The notes under the pieces: model-generated | The model's database searches: none | What the model saw: only the letters and a program-made list of their open reading frames with translations | What the model was told of the DNA's origin: nothing | Source: an uncultured Aquimarina sp. | GTDB lineage: Bacteria; Bacteroidota; Bacteroidia; Flavobacteriales; Flavobacteriaceae | Direction: 5' to 3' | DNA length: 64,000 bases | Assembly: GCA_947498775.1 (NCBI GenBank) | Contig: CANMLL010000006.1 | Span: forward strand, 1-64,000 | Position numbers and translations under genes: made by a program | Part shown: piece by piece, positions 36,196 through 47,698 of the stretch | Layout: each line of letters starts with the position of its first letter | Numbering within the stretch: the stretch's first letter is position 1

Positions 36196-36627
36196 TTAAT
36201 GACTTTTTTTATGCTTCTTTCTTTTTTCGCCACGCTTTTTTTTAAGGTTTTCATACTCTTGTAATTGTACATCGGTAAGCGTAGCTTTAAATTCTTCTTT
36301 TTTGACTCTCATCTTTTCTTTATTGCTTTTCGACATCTCCCTTTGCTCTTCACTTAATGTAGGCAGTAAAGCTTTTCGCCTTTCTCTTTTAGAAAGGTTT
36401 TCATCATTCACTATTGCCAATTGCTCTTTAGAGAAAGTAGCTTGCATATTGGATTTAAGCTCTTTCTGCAATTGTTTTTGGATATCTAATAGTGCTTTTT
36501 GATCTACAGAAAGGCCCTCATAAAATTCCTTTTTCAGTTCCTTGTGTTTCATCCGTTCTTCATCGTTTTGTGCAGATAAGGAATACATTGAAATCAACAA
36601 TACAATAACAACCAGAAAATTTTTCAT
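36196..36627 (-). CDS. Small secreted basic helical protein (Spy-like)
   Basis: A 143-residue protein with a signal peptide (LSAQ cleavage). The mature part is highly charged and helical, rich in Lys/Glu, with two 'LT..Q..(E/Y)..' segments (LSVDQKALLD and LTDVQLQEYENLKKKRG). This resembles small periplasmic Spy/CpxP-like or LTXXQ-motif proteins and ends in a basic tail. The function is not known. It is monocistronic between aconitase and the MoxR operon. Confidence 0.6.
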   Translation of the reverse strand: MKNFLVVIVLLISMYSLSAQNDEERMKHKELKKEFYEGLSVDQKALLDIQKQLQKELKSNMQATFSKEQLAIVNDENLSKRERRKALLPTLSEEQREMSKSNKEKMRVKKEEFKATLTDVQLQEYENLKKKRGEKRKKHKKSH

Positions 36628-36728
36628 AATTACGTCTTATTTAAATAAACATTAATAATCGTTTATCTGTTTAGACTCCAAAATATGAGAAAGGTTTAAT
36701 CAAGAAGGTTATATCTCTATGTATTCTA

Positions 36729-37685
36729 CTAAAACAGACTATTAATTACATCTTCAACACTTACCCCCTCGGCTTCTGCTTTGTAGTTTTTGATAATACG
36801 ATGTTTTAGAATTCCTGAAGCGACTGCCTGCACATCTTCAATATCAGGAGAAAATTTCCCCTTAATAGCTGCATTAGCTTTTGCGGCTAAAATCAAGTTT
36901 TGAGAAGCTCTTGGTCCTGCTCCCCAATCGATATAATTTTTCACCAATTCTGTAGCTGTATCTCCATTGGGTCTTGTTTTGCTAACCATTTCTACAGCAT
37001 ACTCTATAACATTATCTGCTACAGGAATACGACGAATAAGATGCTGGAAATCTATGATTTCTTGTGCTGTAAACAATGGGTTAACCGTTTTGGTGGTATC
37101 GCCAGTTGTGCTTTTTACTACCTCAACTTCTTCTTGGAAACTAGGGTACTTTAATTCTATAGCAAACATAAACCTATCCAATTGTGCTTCTGGAAGAGGA
37201 TATGTACCCTCTTGCTCTATTGGGTTTTGTGTAGCCAGAACAAAGTATGGTAAATCAAGTTTATAATGATGACCGGCAACAGTCACTGCTCTTTCTTGCA
37301 TAGCTTCTAGCAAAGCCGCCTGAGTTTTGGGTGGTGTACGGTTAATCTCATCGGCCAAAATGATATTTGAGAATATGGGTCCTTTAATAAACTTAAAATG
37401 CCTGGTCTCGTCTAATATTTCACTCCCCAGTATATCACTTGGCATCAGATCGGGAGTAAACTGAATTCGTTTAAAGTCTAATCCTAATGCTTGTGAGATT
37501 GTATTAACCATTAAGGTCTTTGCCAATCCGGGAACACCTATCAATAACGCATGGCCACCAGAAAAAATAGAAATGAGTATCTGATCTATGACCTGCTCTT
37601 GCCCAATAATGATTTTGGAAATTTCTTTTTTGAGTTCTGAATGTTTTTTTACTAGTTTTTCTACGGCTGCTACGTCGTCTGACAT
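36729..37685 (-). CDS. MoxR-family AAA ATPase
   Basis: A 318-residue MoxR-type AAA+ ATPase with Walker A GVPGLAKT, Walker B ILADEINR, ATQNPIEQEGTYPLPEAQLDRF (sensor I region) and GPRASQ (sensor II). MoxR ATPases act as chaperones that mature protein complexes, often with VWA-domain partners, which are absent here. It lies one base after the SurA-like gene, so it is the last gene of the parvulin operon. Confidence 0.92.
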   Translation of the reverse strand: MSDDVAAVEKLVKKHSELKKEISKIIIGQEQVIDQILISIFSGGHALLIGVPGLAKTLMVNTISQALGLDFKRIQFTPDLMPSDILGSEILDETRHFKFIKGPIFSNIILADEINRTPPKTQAALLEAMQERAVTVAGHHYKLDLPYFVLATQNPIEQEGTYPLPEAQLDRFMFAIELKYPSFQEEVEVVKSTTGDTTKTVNPLFTAQEIIDFQHLIRRIPVADNVIEYAVEMVSKTRPNGDTATELVKNYIDWGAGPRASQNLILAAKANAAIKGKFSPDIEDVQAVASGILKHRIIKNYKAEAEGVSVEDVINSLF

Positions 37686-37686
37686 A

Positions 37687-39183
37687 TTATTTTTCTTTTT
37701 TTAACCAGTTACCACTATACTCACAGTCTCTATACTCTCCATTAATCTTCACATAAGTATCGATTATTTTTTCATTCTGCCATTCACGAATTGCGTTGAT
37801 TTGTTTTTTTCTAAGCGCCAACTCCTGAATTTTTAGATAATCTTTAGAATAATCTGCAATATGCTCATCGTATCTATTAAGAACAGTGATAATCTTAAAT
37901 TTCTTTTTACCCTGCCGATCCTGATCAGGGATTACTAATGAAACCTCATTAGTTTTTAATTTGGATACTTGATCGTACAATATAGGGTCAATTTTGGTAA
38001 GTTCAAAATGAGTATCTCCCGTAGTTGGATTTATTAGTTGCCCACCATCTTCTTTGGTTTCTTTCTCGTCACTAAATTTCCGGGCAGCTTCTTTAAAATC
38101 AATACTACCAGAAACAATACTGGTTCTCAAGGAATCTATATGTTTTTTTGCTTTTTCGACACTTCTTCTAGTTTCCTCAGGGGTCAGAAGTATATGGCGT
38201 ACATCAATCTCTTCACCACGTATCTTATCAACTTTTACGATATGCCATCCAAAATCAGTTTTAAAAGGTTCACTAACTTCTCCTTCCTGTAAACTAAAAG
38301 CAACATCTTTAAACTCTTTAGCAAAATTTGTTTGTCGATCCAGTGTATACTTACCACCTGTAGACTTAGAACCTGGATCTTGAGAATACAAAACAGCTTT
38401 GGTAGCAAAGCTACTTCCTCTTTCTACAATATCCTCTCTAAACTGATTTAATCGATCGACTACCTTTTGTTGTTCTTCTTGCGTAACTTCAGGTTCAATT
38501 ACAATTTGCGCTAATTCGACTTCTGTACCAAAGAGAGGCCTTTCATCTTTAGGAATTTCATTGAAAAATTCTCGAACCTCTTCTGGGGTAATTTCTATAC
38601 CTTCGATGATTTTAGTTCGCATTCGTTCCGACAACCTGTTGGATTTATTAATTTCAAAAAGCTCTTTTCTAAAATCTTCTACATTATCTTTTTTATAGAA
38701 CCTTAATACCTTATCTATTGTGCCCAATTCTTTGGTCATGTAACCTAATTGCTGATCAACCATAGAGTTAACTTCGGCATCTCTAATTTCTATACTATCC
38801 TGTACAGCATGGTGCGCATATAATTTGTTTTCGAATAAACTCCCTGCTAACTCACAACGGCTTACATCACTTGCAGAAACTCCTTCACTTACCAACTGTT
38901 GATAAGCTATATCGACATCACTATCTAAAATTACGCTTTCCCCTATTACGGCAGCTACTCCATCTATCTTTCTTCTTTGAAATTGTTCTTTTATAGGGTC
39001 TTTGGCTATTTTTAAAGAGTCTACAGTAACATTAATTGTATCATTTTTTACAATAACATCATTCTTCTTTACATCCTCGATAATTTCTTGCGCATTAAGT
39101 TTTGTATGTATACTCACCGCAAGTATTGTAAAAAATATGATTGGTTTAATTATAGACTTCAAATTGTTTGTTCTCAACTGCAT
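37687..39183 (-). CDS. SurA-like periplasmic peptidyl-prolyl isomerase
   Basis: A 498-residue periplasmic chaperone with a signal peptide (KLNAQ cleavage), a SurA N-terminal region (GVAAVIGESVILDSDVDIAYQQL) and two parvulin-like segments; the first has TEVELAQIVI and FKTDFGWHIVKV, the second has DVRHILLTP. SurA escorts outer-membrane proteins across the periplasm. Its start overlaps the upstream gene by 38 bases, which indicates coupling. The order with the next two genes suggests an outer-membrane protein folding operon. Confidence 0.9.
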   Translation of the reverse strand: MQLRTNNLKSIIKPIIFFTILAVSIHTKLNAQEIIEDVKKNDVIVKNDTINVTVDSLKIAKDPIKEQFQRRKIDGVAAVIGESVILDSDVDIAYQQLVSEGVSASDVSRCELAGSLFENKLYAHHAVQDSIEIRDAEVNSMVDQQLGYMTKELGTIDKVLRFYKKDNVEDFRKELFEINKSNRLSERMRTKIIEGIEITPEEVREFFNEIPKDERPLFGTEVELAQIVIEPEVTQEEQQKVVDRLNQFREDIVERGSSFATKAVLYSQDPGSKSTGGKYTLDRQTNFAKEFKDVAFSLQEGEVSEPFKTDFGWHIVKVDKIRGEEIDVRHILLTPEETRRSVEKAKKHIDSLRTSIVSGSIDFKEAARKFSDEKETKEDGGQLINPTTGDTHFELTKIDPILYDQVSKLKTNEVSLVIPDQDRQGKKKFKIITVLNRYDEHIADYSKDYLKIQELALRKKQINAIREWQNEKIIDTYVKINGEYRDCEYSGNWLKKEK

Positions 39184-39994
39184 CTTTTGTAATATCTTTT
39201 TCTATTTTTTTTACCAGCTCTAGCTTTCTTTTATTCAATATAATTTGTCTTATGGTTGGTTTAATATATTCTAAAGGAGCTTTTTCTCTACGTTTTAGAA
39301 CATCTTTAATTTTCACCATATACACTCCTGTAGAATCTCTAAGTTGCATATACCTACCATTTTTTAAGAGTTTTGATCTATCTTGTTTCTTAAGAATTGG
39401 TATTTTATTCAACACCTGATCTAATTTAACCCAAGTAGAATCATTTAATGAGTATGCAAGGTACTCTTCTTTTTTGAGTGTTAACTCATCAACATCTTCT
39501 TCATTAAAACGATTTAATTGCCGCTGTGTTGCAACAATATTTTTGTAACCAGGTGGCAAATGTAAGTAACGTAATTTTACTAACTCCTCATTAAGATTAA
39601 AATTTTCTAAATTTTGATTATAAAAGGATTCAAGATCATCCTCAGTAACCTCCATATTAATAGATTTATTAATCACTGCATTCTTATAGGCATTAATAAA
39701 TAAGGTACTTTGATAATTCTCTACAAGTTTATCAAACTCTTTGAGTTCTTCTTCTGAAAGATTTCTTTTGGCTTGATCGATAAACAACTGCCGTGTAGCC
39801 CAGGAATTGATATAATTATTTACAATGTTTACACTATCTTCTTTTGAGGTATTCTCCAGCACTAAGTCCTTAATGTCTTCCTTATACAAATAGGTATCAT
39901 TTACTCTAGCAATTGTTTGTTTCTTGATTTGATTTCCAAAATTTTTGCAGGAAATCACGGCGAATAATAGCACACTAAAAATGTAATACTTCAT
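39146..39994 (-). CDS. SurA/PrsA-type foldase lipoprotein
   Basis: A 282-residue lipoprotein (lipobox near Cys16, VISC) with a helical N-terminal chaperone region (ARVNDTYLYKEDIKDLV, then a SurA_N-like helical bundle) and a C-terminal portion with PLEYIKPTIRQIILNKRKLELV. The parvulin catalytic core is not clear, so it may be a non-catalytic chaperone. It overlaps the SurA-like gene downstream and lies directly after the two-parvulin gene. Confidence 0.75.
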   Translation of the reverse strand: MKYYIFSVLLFAVISCKNFGNQIKKQTIARVNDTYLYKEDIKDLVLENTSKEDSVNIVNNYINSWATRQLFIDQAKRNLSEEELKEFDKLVENYQSTLFINAYKNAVINKSINMEVTEDDLESFYNQNLENFNLNEELVKLRYLHLPPGYKNIVATQRQLNRFNEEDVDELTLKKEEYLAYSLNDSTWVKLDQVLNKIPILKKQDRSKLLKNGRYMQLRDSTGVYMVKIKDVLKRREKAPLEYIKPTIRQIILNKRKLELVKKIEKDITKDAVENKQFEVYN

Positions 39995-41950
39995 TTATTT
40001 TGATAATTCTTTTTTAATCTTCTTAAGAGTTTTTTGATCAACTTTGACGATATATTTTTCTTTAAGTTGAGCAAGCCATTTGCTTTCTATATTTTCCTGA
40101 AAATCATTAATTACTTCTCCCTTGATCTCTTCAAAAGTTTTGATTCTGGAAGGTAATATTTCTTTTACCATAATCAAAGTAATAAAATTATCTTCTTCAG
40201 TAATTATCATTTCAGATGTATTTACAGAAAACCCTTTTGGGAATTTATCTTCTCCTTTTACCAGCTCCTCTTCAGAAAAAATAACCAAAACGATAGCTTC
40301 TTTATTCACCTCTTTTTTTATTTCTTCTAGGGATCTATTTTCTTTCAACAATTGTTGAACTTTATTGATAGCTTCGCGCTTTGACGAAGATGCTTTTAGA
40401 ATTCTATATGTTTCGTTTTGAACGTACTTTTCTTTTTGAGAATCATAGAATCTCCTAAGTTCTAGGCTATCTGTTTTTGAAACATTCCACACTTTAGAGT
40501 CCATAAGATCAAAAAGTAACAATCCATCACGATACTCCCCGATAATGTCTGCAAAATCCTGATTATCCTCTTCGAGATGTTCTTCATAATATTTCAATAG
40601 CGAAGAAGATTCAAATTGGTTATACATCTCTTCTACAAAAATCGGTGCATCTTGTGGGGTTCCTTGTCTTATTCTCTTATTTTTTATGAATTCTACAAAA
40701 TCACTATATAAATAGGTCTTTTGTTTTATTCTAAATAGTACTTTTTCTAAGCTTTTATCCTTTGGCATTTTTCTGCCTTCATTAAAAATAGTATCCGCTA
40801 TATTTTTTTTAAAATATTCGATCGCTTCATCGTTTTGAACAATGGCGTATTTCTTTTTTAAGGAATTTATAAATGAAGTAGTTACTAATTTTGACCTGCT
40901 ATCTCTTTTTACACTATTGGTAAGTTCGGCTTTTTGGTCTTCATAAGTCTTAGGAAGGTGTTTTTCTAGTAATTTAATAATATGCCACCCATATTTTGTT
41001 TTTATTGGCGCAGAAAGTGCTCCCTTTTTTTGAAGACTGAAAGCTGTCTTTTCAAATTTTTCTGAGTTTAGTGCTCCCTCTCCAAATCGTCGAATCTTTC
41101 CTCCGTTAATTGCCGTACTAGGATCATCACTATATTGTTTTGCCAGCTGAGCAAAAGAAGCGCCTTGATCTAATTGCTGTTTAATTTCTTTTATTCTATT
41201 TTCGGCCTGTTCTGATGACGTTTTATCATTAATTGCGATCATAATATGAGCAACCGAAACTTCTCCCAGCTTTTTCTTACGGTCATGTACTTTAACAATA
41301 TGATATCCGAATTGTGTTCTAAACGGAACGGAAAGCGCTCCAATCGCGGTATTGTAAGCAGCATTTTCAAAAGGGTATACCATTCTAAAGACAGAAAACC
41401 AACCTAAATATCCTTCATTTTTAACCGCCGAAGGATCATCACTATACTCCTTGGCGACAACTTCAAACTTTACTCCCTGATCAATTTTATTTTTTGCTTC
41501 TAAGATCCTTTGATATGCCAAAGCAGTATCTTTTGCAGATGCATTAGGCTTTACCATAACCAAAATATGACTCGCATTTACTCGTTCTAACGATCGATCA
41601 TAAGCTTCTTTTATCAAAGCTTCAGAAGTTTTTGTGTCTGTAAGATAATTAGAAGCTAGTTGTTTTTTATAACCATTTAGCTCTTTTATGTAAGACGTTT
41701 TCTGATCAAGCCCCAAGGTCTTAGCTTCTTTAAGTTTCAGTTTATAATTAATGAATAATTTTAAATACTCATCTATATCTTTCTGAGAGTCATCTTTGAC
41801 CAAATCAATATTTTTAAGATATATTCTTTTAAACTCTGAAACATAGACAGGTGAATTATCTATCGAGAGTAATATCTCTTCCTTTTTTTGTGCATTTGCC
41901 AAGGTGAAAAAAACAATTCCTAAAACAAATACTAATGATTTTTTGTGCAT
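39995..41950 (-). CDS. Two-domain parvulin peptidyl-prolyl isomerase
   Basis: A periplasmic protein of about 651 residues. The start MHKKSLVFVLGIVFF at 41950 gives a proper signal peptide; an upstream Met would add 11 residues. Two parvulin domains are clear: NASHILVMVK...FRTQFGYHIVKVHDRK, and VAHIMIAI...IKTKYGWHIIKLLE. The rest is helical and probably forms the chaperone cradle. It is the first gene of the run through the foldase lipoprotein, SurA-like protein and MoxR. Confidence 0.88.
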   Translation of the reverse strand: MHKKSLVFVLGIVFFTLANAQKKEEILLSIDNSPVYVSEFKRIYLKNIDLVKDDSQKDIDEYLKLFINYKLKLKEAKTLGLDQKTSYIKELNGYKKQLASNYLTDTKTSEALIKEAYDRSLERVNASHILVMVKPNASAKDTALAYQRILEAKNKIDQGVKFEVVAKEYSDDPSAVKNEGYLGWFSVFRMVYPFENAAYNTAIGALSVPFRTQFGYHIVKVHDRKKKLGEVSVAHIMIAINDKTSSEQAENRIKEIKQQLDQGASFAQLAKQYSDDPSTAINGGKIRRFGEGALNSEKFEKTAFSLQKKGALSAPIKTKYGWHIIKLLEKHLPKTYEDQKAELTNSVKRDSRSKLVTTSFINSLKKKYAIVQNDEAIEYFKKNIADTIFNEGRKMPKDKSLEKVLFRIKQKTYLYSDFVEFIKNKRIRQGTPQDAPIFVEEMYNQFESSSLLKYYEEHLEEDNQDFADIIGEYRDGLLLFDLMDSKVWNVSKTDSLELRRFYDSQKEKYVQNETYRILKASSSKREAINKVQQLLKENRSLEEIKKEVNKEAIVLVIFSEEELVKGEDKFPKGFSVNTSEMIITEEDNFITLIMVKEILPSRIKTFEEIKGEVINDFQENIESKWLAQLKEKYIVKVDQKTLKKIKKELSK

Positions 41951-42118
41951 AATTCGTTGTGATGAAGTCCCTAAATCGAACAAAAATAATAATATTAAGA
42001 TATTTTACAAGCTGCTTTTAAAACGAAGCAATATCTTCTCTTAGTATTAACTTTTAATTTTTTTATGTTCTACGTATATTGTCACCACTATGCAAACTAA
42101 CAAATAAAAAGCTAAATC

Positions 42119-42571
42119 ATGGAATATACTCTAGATATCGAAATAAAACTGCCTAGAAATGAAGTGGTTGCAAAATTTGATAGTGAAGAAAACATGAAGC
42201 ATTGGCAAAAAGGTTTTGTGAGTATGGAACATTTAAGCGGTGAAAAAAGAAAAACAGGAGCTATTTCAAAATTAACCTATAGAATGGGAAAACGAGAAAT
42301 CGAAATGATTGAAACCATAACAATGCTAGATCTTCCTGACGCCATACACCTTACATTTGATGCAAAAAATGTTTACAACATACAGGAAAATTATTTTGAA
42401 GAACTTCATGATGGGAATACGAAATGGATTTCTAAAAACGAATTCAGGTTTAATGGTTTTATGAAGGTAATGGGGTTTTTAATCCCCGGTGCTTTCAAAA
42501 AACAATCATGTTCTTATATGGAAGATTTTAAAGCCTTTGCTGAAAAAGGAGTAAGTGTATTAGATAACTAA
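42119..42571 (+). CDS. SRPBCC-family protein
   Basis: A 150-residue protein with a START/Bet-v1-like (SRPBCC) fold, a helix-grip shape that holds hydrophobic ligands. The pattern is EIKLPRNEVVAKFDSEENMKHW at the N-terminus and a C-terminal helix ending FKAFAEKG. The ligand is unknown. It heads a short plus-strand run of three small genes. Confidence 0.8.
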   Translation: MEYTLDIEIKLPRNEVVAKFDSEENMKHWQKGFVSMEHLSGEKRKTGAISKLTYRMGKREIEMIETITMLDLPDAIHLTFDAKNVYNIQENYFEELHDGNTKWISKNEFRFNGFMKVMGFLIPGAFKKQSCSYMEDFKAFAEKGVSVLDN

Positions 42572-42592
42572 TTTTTATTAATTAAGACTTTA

Positions 42593-43021
42593 ATGATTAA
42601 AATTTTGGATGATAAATCTTCGTATCCTGATATAGATAAAGCGGTACAAGATTTATTTAAGCAATTAAGTCCCAATAAAAAACAAATTACGTTAAAAAAA
42701 TTACTATCAGATCAAAACAACCCTCTTATTTTTGCCTACTATCAAGAAAATGATAACGTTACAGGAATCGCTTCAATGTGTTTATACAAGGTAATTTCTG
42801 GATACAAAGGCTGGATAGAAGATGTGGTTGTAGATTTTAATTGTCGAGGAAAAGGGATTGGCGAGAAATTGATTACTTCATTAATCGATACAGGTAAAAA
42901 GAAGGGGGTTTCAGAAATTTATTTATTTACAGAAGATGAAAAAAAGGCGGCTATAGGTCTATATTCAAAACTTGGGTTTAAGCAACGTAATAGCAGGCTT
43001 TATAATTTAAAAATGATATAA
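42593..43021 (+). CDS. GNAT-family N-acetyltransferase
   Basis: A 142-residue acetyltransferase with the acetyl-CoA motif VDFNCRGKGIGEKLITSLI and the following ALYxKLGF-like motif IGLYSKLGFKQRNS. The substrate is not predictable. It is 21 bases after the SRPBCC gene. Confidence 0.88.
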   Translation: MIKILDDKSSYPDIDKAVQDLFKQLSPNKKQITLKKLLSDQNNPLIFAYYQENDNVTGIASMCLYKVISGYKGWIEDVVVDFNCRGKGIGEKLITSLIDTGKKKGVSEIYLFTEDEKKAAIGLYSKLGFKQRNSRLYNLKMI

Positions 43022-43029
43022 CGTTTCTA

Positions 43030-43269
43030 ATGGAGAGAAAGTTAAAATTAATATGGGATTTTAGAGGCCCAACAGCAAAACATACTGCACATCATCACGA
43101 AATTCATCTTAAAGAATATATTTCAGCAAAAAAACTATCTATTGATATCACAGGTAGTTTGGATATAAACACTATGCATAGCATTGCATATTTGGTCGTT
43201 ACAGAGTCTGAAATGAAACCTTTGCGAGATGCTTTGAAACCGCATCGCGGACAAATCTATGAAGAATAA
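43030..43269 (+). CDS. Conserved small protein of unknown function
   Basis: A 79-residue soluble protein with a His-rich stretch (AKHTAHHHEIHLKEY, about 16-30) that could bind metal. It starts eight bases after the GNAT stop, so it is in the same transcript. The family seems conserved in Bacteroidota by recall. No function is known. Confidence 0.75.
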   Translation: MERKLKLIWDFRGPTAKHTAHHHEIHLKEYISAKKLSIDITGSLDINTMHSIAYLVVTESEMKPLRDALKPHRGQIYEE

Positions 43270-43357
43270 ATACTCAAAAAAAATAGGATTGGTATAGATA
43301 TTGCCTAAGACCTTATATATTTGCAAAAGTTTTAAAAAAATAGTAAACAAACATCGG

Positions 43358-43873
43358 ATGAAGAAGTTAATAGTATCAATCTTAGTATTTACAGTAAGTT
43401 TTCAATTAAGTGCACAATCAAAAACAGGAACAATAGACACAGATTTTGTTATTTCGAAAATGCCGGAATTGACCAAAGTTCAGGAAGATCTAAAGGCATA
43501 CAATGATAAACTTGAAGCTGATCTAAAGGTAAAGGTTGATGAATACCAAGCCAAAGTAAAAGAATACCAGGAAAAAGTAGCTTCTTTTACTGAACCCATG
43601 AAAAAAACGAAGCAAGAGGAAATCATTAATCTTGAAAATGACATTACAAAATATCGCCAGAATGGTTCTCAACTTGTGCAATTAGAGCAAAACAAATTAT
43701 TACAGCCATTGTATGATAAAATTGGTAAAGCATTAGAAGAAGTTGCAAAAGCCGAAAAATACACTCAGGTTTTCACCATTACTACAAGTGGATTAGCATA
43801 TATTGACCCCAACTATGATCTTACAAAAAAGGTAATAGCCAAATTGGGAATTAAATTAGAAGAAGGTAAATAA
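43358..43873 (+). CDS. OmpH/Skp-family periplasmic chaperone
   Basis: A chaperone of about 171 residues that holds unfolded outer-membrane proteins. A signal peptide (LSAQ cleavage) is followed by a long coiled coil (about 40-110, with KVKEYQEKVASF) and the Skp tail with LQPLYDKIGKALEEVAKAE and YIDPNYDLTKKV. The start MKKLIVSILV at 43358 is used because the longer frame from 43301 begins with TTG and has no signal-peptide logic. It ends at the terminator at 43951. Confidence 0.92.
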   Translation: MKKLIVSILVFTVSFQLSAQSKTGTIDTDFVISKMPELTKVQEDLKAYNDKLEADLKVKVDEYQAKVKEYQEKVASFTEPMKKTKQEEIINLENDITKYRQNGSQLVQLEQNKLLQPLYDKIGKALEEVAKAEKYTQVFTITTSGLAYIDPNYDLTKKVIAKLGIKLEEGK

Positions 43874-43950
43874 ACCACTCTGTGCCAAAAGTGAAGAGGT
43901 TTTGATAGGCAATGCATTGTTTTTTTGTCATTGCTAAAAGTTATTAGATT

Positions 43951-43980
43951 AAAAGCGTGTTCGAATTCGAACGCGCTTTA
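43951..43980. terminator. Bidirectional terminator
   Basis: AAAAGCGTGTTCGA and TCGAACGCGCTTT fold into a near-perfect palindrome (one G-T), with A/T tracts on both sides. It serves the OmpH gene and the convergent TPR gene. Confidence 0.8.
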
Positions 43981-43983
43981 TTT

Positions 43984-44811
43984 TTATTGGATTTCTTCAA
44001 GCTTATCTTCCACTTGCATAAGATAAATTTCATTATACACTTCTTTATAAGGATCAGAATCCTTGTATCCTTGCTTAATTAGTTTTTTAGATTCTTGAAA
44101 TGCTTCTATGGCGGCTTCTTTATCCCCTATTTTCAATAAAGTAATTCCTTTGTAGTAATACCCCATCGATGATTTATCATAAATAGTGATGGCTTTATCA
44201 AAATCAGAAATTGCTTCGGGATACATTTCTTGATACATATAGCTAATTCCACGATATACATAAACAGATGCCGTAGCAAAGTCTTTTTCTTCATTTATAA
44301 CTTTGGTAAACTCTGTTATCGCATCAGAGTGTCTTTCTAAAGCCTGTAAAACTTCACCTTTTAAAAAATTTACATTTTCACCCCAGGCATAATCGGTTTT
44401 ATTGGGAGTGTACTCGTCGTATTGATTAAGATATGATAATGCCCTATCATAATCCTTGTACAAATCTGTCATTAACCATGATGTATAATACAACGTCTCT
44501 TTTGGATCAAGCTCCATTGCTTTTTCTAACAAAGGTATAGCAATATGGTAATCTCCAATTTTGCTATGAGCTACAGACTTTTCAGAATAATAATCTGCTA
44601 CATCAGGGTTTATGGCAATTAAGGTATTATGATTTGCTTGATTTACGATGCTACCTTGAAAAAACCATTTGTTTTCGTATTCTAATCGTTTGGTCTCCTG
44701 AGCTTTTTGCTCTTCTGTCCATTCTGAATAGTCAATACTTTGAGTGTCTAAACAAGAAAAAAACATGTAAAACAAACAAATGCTAAGGATATATTCGAAT
44801 AATCTTTCCAT
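43984..44811 (-). CDS. TPR-repeat lipoprotein
   Basis: A 275-residue lipoprotein (lipobox FFSC) with about five tetratricopeptide repeats (for example YSEKSVAHSKIGDYHIAIPLLEKAMELDP and YVYRGISYMYQEMYPEAISDFDKAI), which mediate protein contacts. Its start overlaps the upstream lipoprotein gene by 29 bases, so the two are coupled and may work together. The role is unknown. Confidence 0.85.
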   Translation of the reverse strand: MERLFEYILSICLFYMFFSCLDTQSIDYSEWTEEQKAQETKRLEYENKWFFQGSIVNQANHNTLIAINPDVADYYSEKSVAHSKIGDYHIAIPLLEKAMELDPKETLYYTSWLMTDLYKDYDRALSYLNQYDEYTPNKTDYAWGENVNFLKGEVLQALERHSDAITEFTKVINEEKDFATASVYVYRGISYMYQEMYPEAISDFDKAITIYDKSSMGYYYKGITLLKIGDKEAAIEAFQESKKLIKQGYKDSDPYKEVYNEIYLMQVEDKLEEIQ

Positions 44812-45883
44812 CTTTGATTCTAAAACTTAAGTAAATATAAGTGTCAATAGTTTCATTACTTTTAGACTTTCTTCCTGGAGTCCAGTCTTGAAGGCTTCTT
44901 GTAATTTCAAAAATCTGATCCGCTATCACATCCGAAAATTCTTTTAGTTTATAGTCATTATCAAAAGCTTGGGTTTCATACATCCCAGCTTTTCCCTGAC
45001 AATTCACTACAAATCGAACTTGAAATATTCCTGACTCAGTACTACCTTGTGGTGCTTTATAGCTTTCTTTAAAAATCTTGCGAATATTGTATAATCCACC
45101 ATTATATGTTGTCCCTTTTCCGTAATAACGGTCAGAAGGATAGCTCTTATTTAGATATTTATTGCAAAGCTGAAAATCAACTAGCTTTAGGTCATCTTGT
45201 ACTTTAGAAATTTTCTGATATTTATTGATGCTAAACTCTTCTACATGAAATCCATAGGTCTCTATACTATTCTCATCATATGAAATTACTTGCTCGATGA
45301 ATTGATAATCCCGATCACAATCTAATTGATTTCCTTTTTTTAGTAAAAAAACTTTATCTGCATAAGAAATTAATTCATAACAATACTTCGTATAGGTACC
45401 ATTGGTATTGATCAATTGAAAATTCTTCTCCCTACTATTAAATCGATACGTCCCAGGGTTATTTCTTATTTTCCAATCACTAGAAGACAAAAGCATATCA
45501 AATTTTACAATATCAACTGTTTCTTCTGTTTTCTGTATTCTTTGAGCCATTATTCTTGCAAAATTTAATGTCTCATTCTGGATATAAAACTTGCGGATGG
45601 GATAAGCATTATCGTCTAGTTTTATGGAATCCCTAGTAAAACTGATAGCATTTTTAAACCTCGTTTCATTTTCAAAATTTTTATAGTAAAGGGTATCTGC
45701 TCCAAACTCCAATATTTGTGGATAAGGCTTATAAAATCCCTTATCCAAATAAAGGTGAGAACCGATCCATATACCAGTAGTATTTTCTTTGGTTACGGGT
45801 TCTAACTCTAACTTGTTTGTATTACAAGAAACAAAAGATAGAATTAACATCATCGTTATTCCTGCCCTTTTATTATATTTCAT
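44783..45883 (-). CDS. Lipoprotein with TonB-C-like C-terminal region
   Basis: A 366-residue lipoprotein (lipobox FVSC). The C-terminal 90 residues, starting near GIFQVRFVVNCQGKAGMYE and ending in TYIYLSFRIKDGKI, resemble the TonB C-terminal energy-transducer fold as it occurs in Bacteroidota lipoproteins. The N-terminal part is a beta-rich domain with no recognised family. It may be a periplasmic or surface adaptor; that is inference. Confidence 0.6.
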   Translation of the reverse strand: MKYNKRAGITMMLILSFVSCNTNKLELEPVTKENTTGIWIGSHLYLDKGFYKPYPQILEFGADTLYYKNFENETRFKNAISFTRDSIKLDDNAYPIRKFYIQNETLNFARIMAQRIQKTEETVDIVKFDMLLSSSDWKIRNNPGTYRFNSREKNFQLINTNGTYTKYCYELISYADKVFLLKKGNQLDCDRDYQFIEQVISYDENSIETYGFHVEEFSINKYQKISKVQDDLKLVDFQLCNKYLNKSYPSDRYYGKGTTYNGGLYNIRKIFKESYKAPQGSTESGIFQVRFVVNCQGKAGMYETQAFDNDYKLKEFSDVIADQIFEITRSLQDWTPGRKSKSNETIDTYIYLSFRIKDGKIIRIYP

Positions 45884-45894
45884 ATTACAAGAAT

Positions 45895-47698
<1,804 letters not shown>

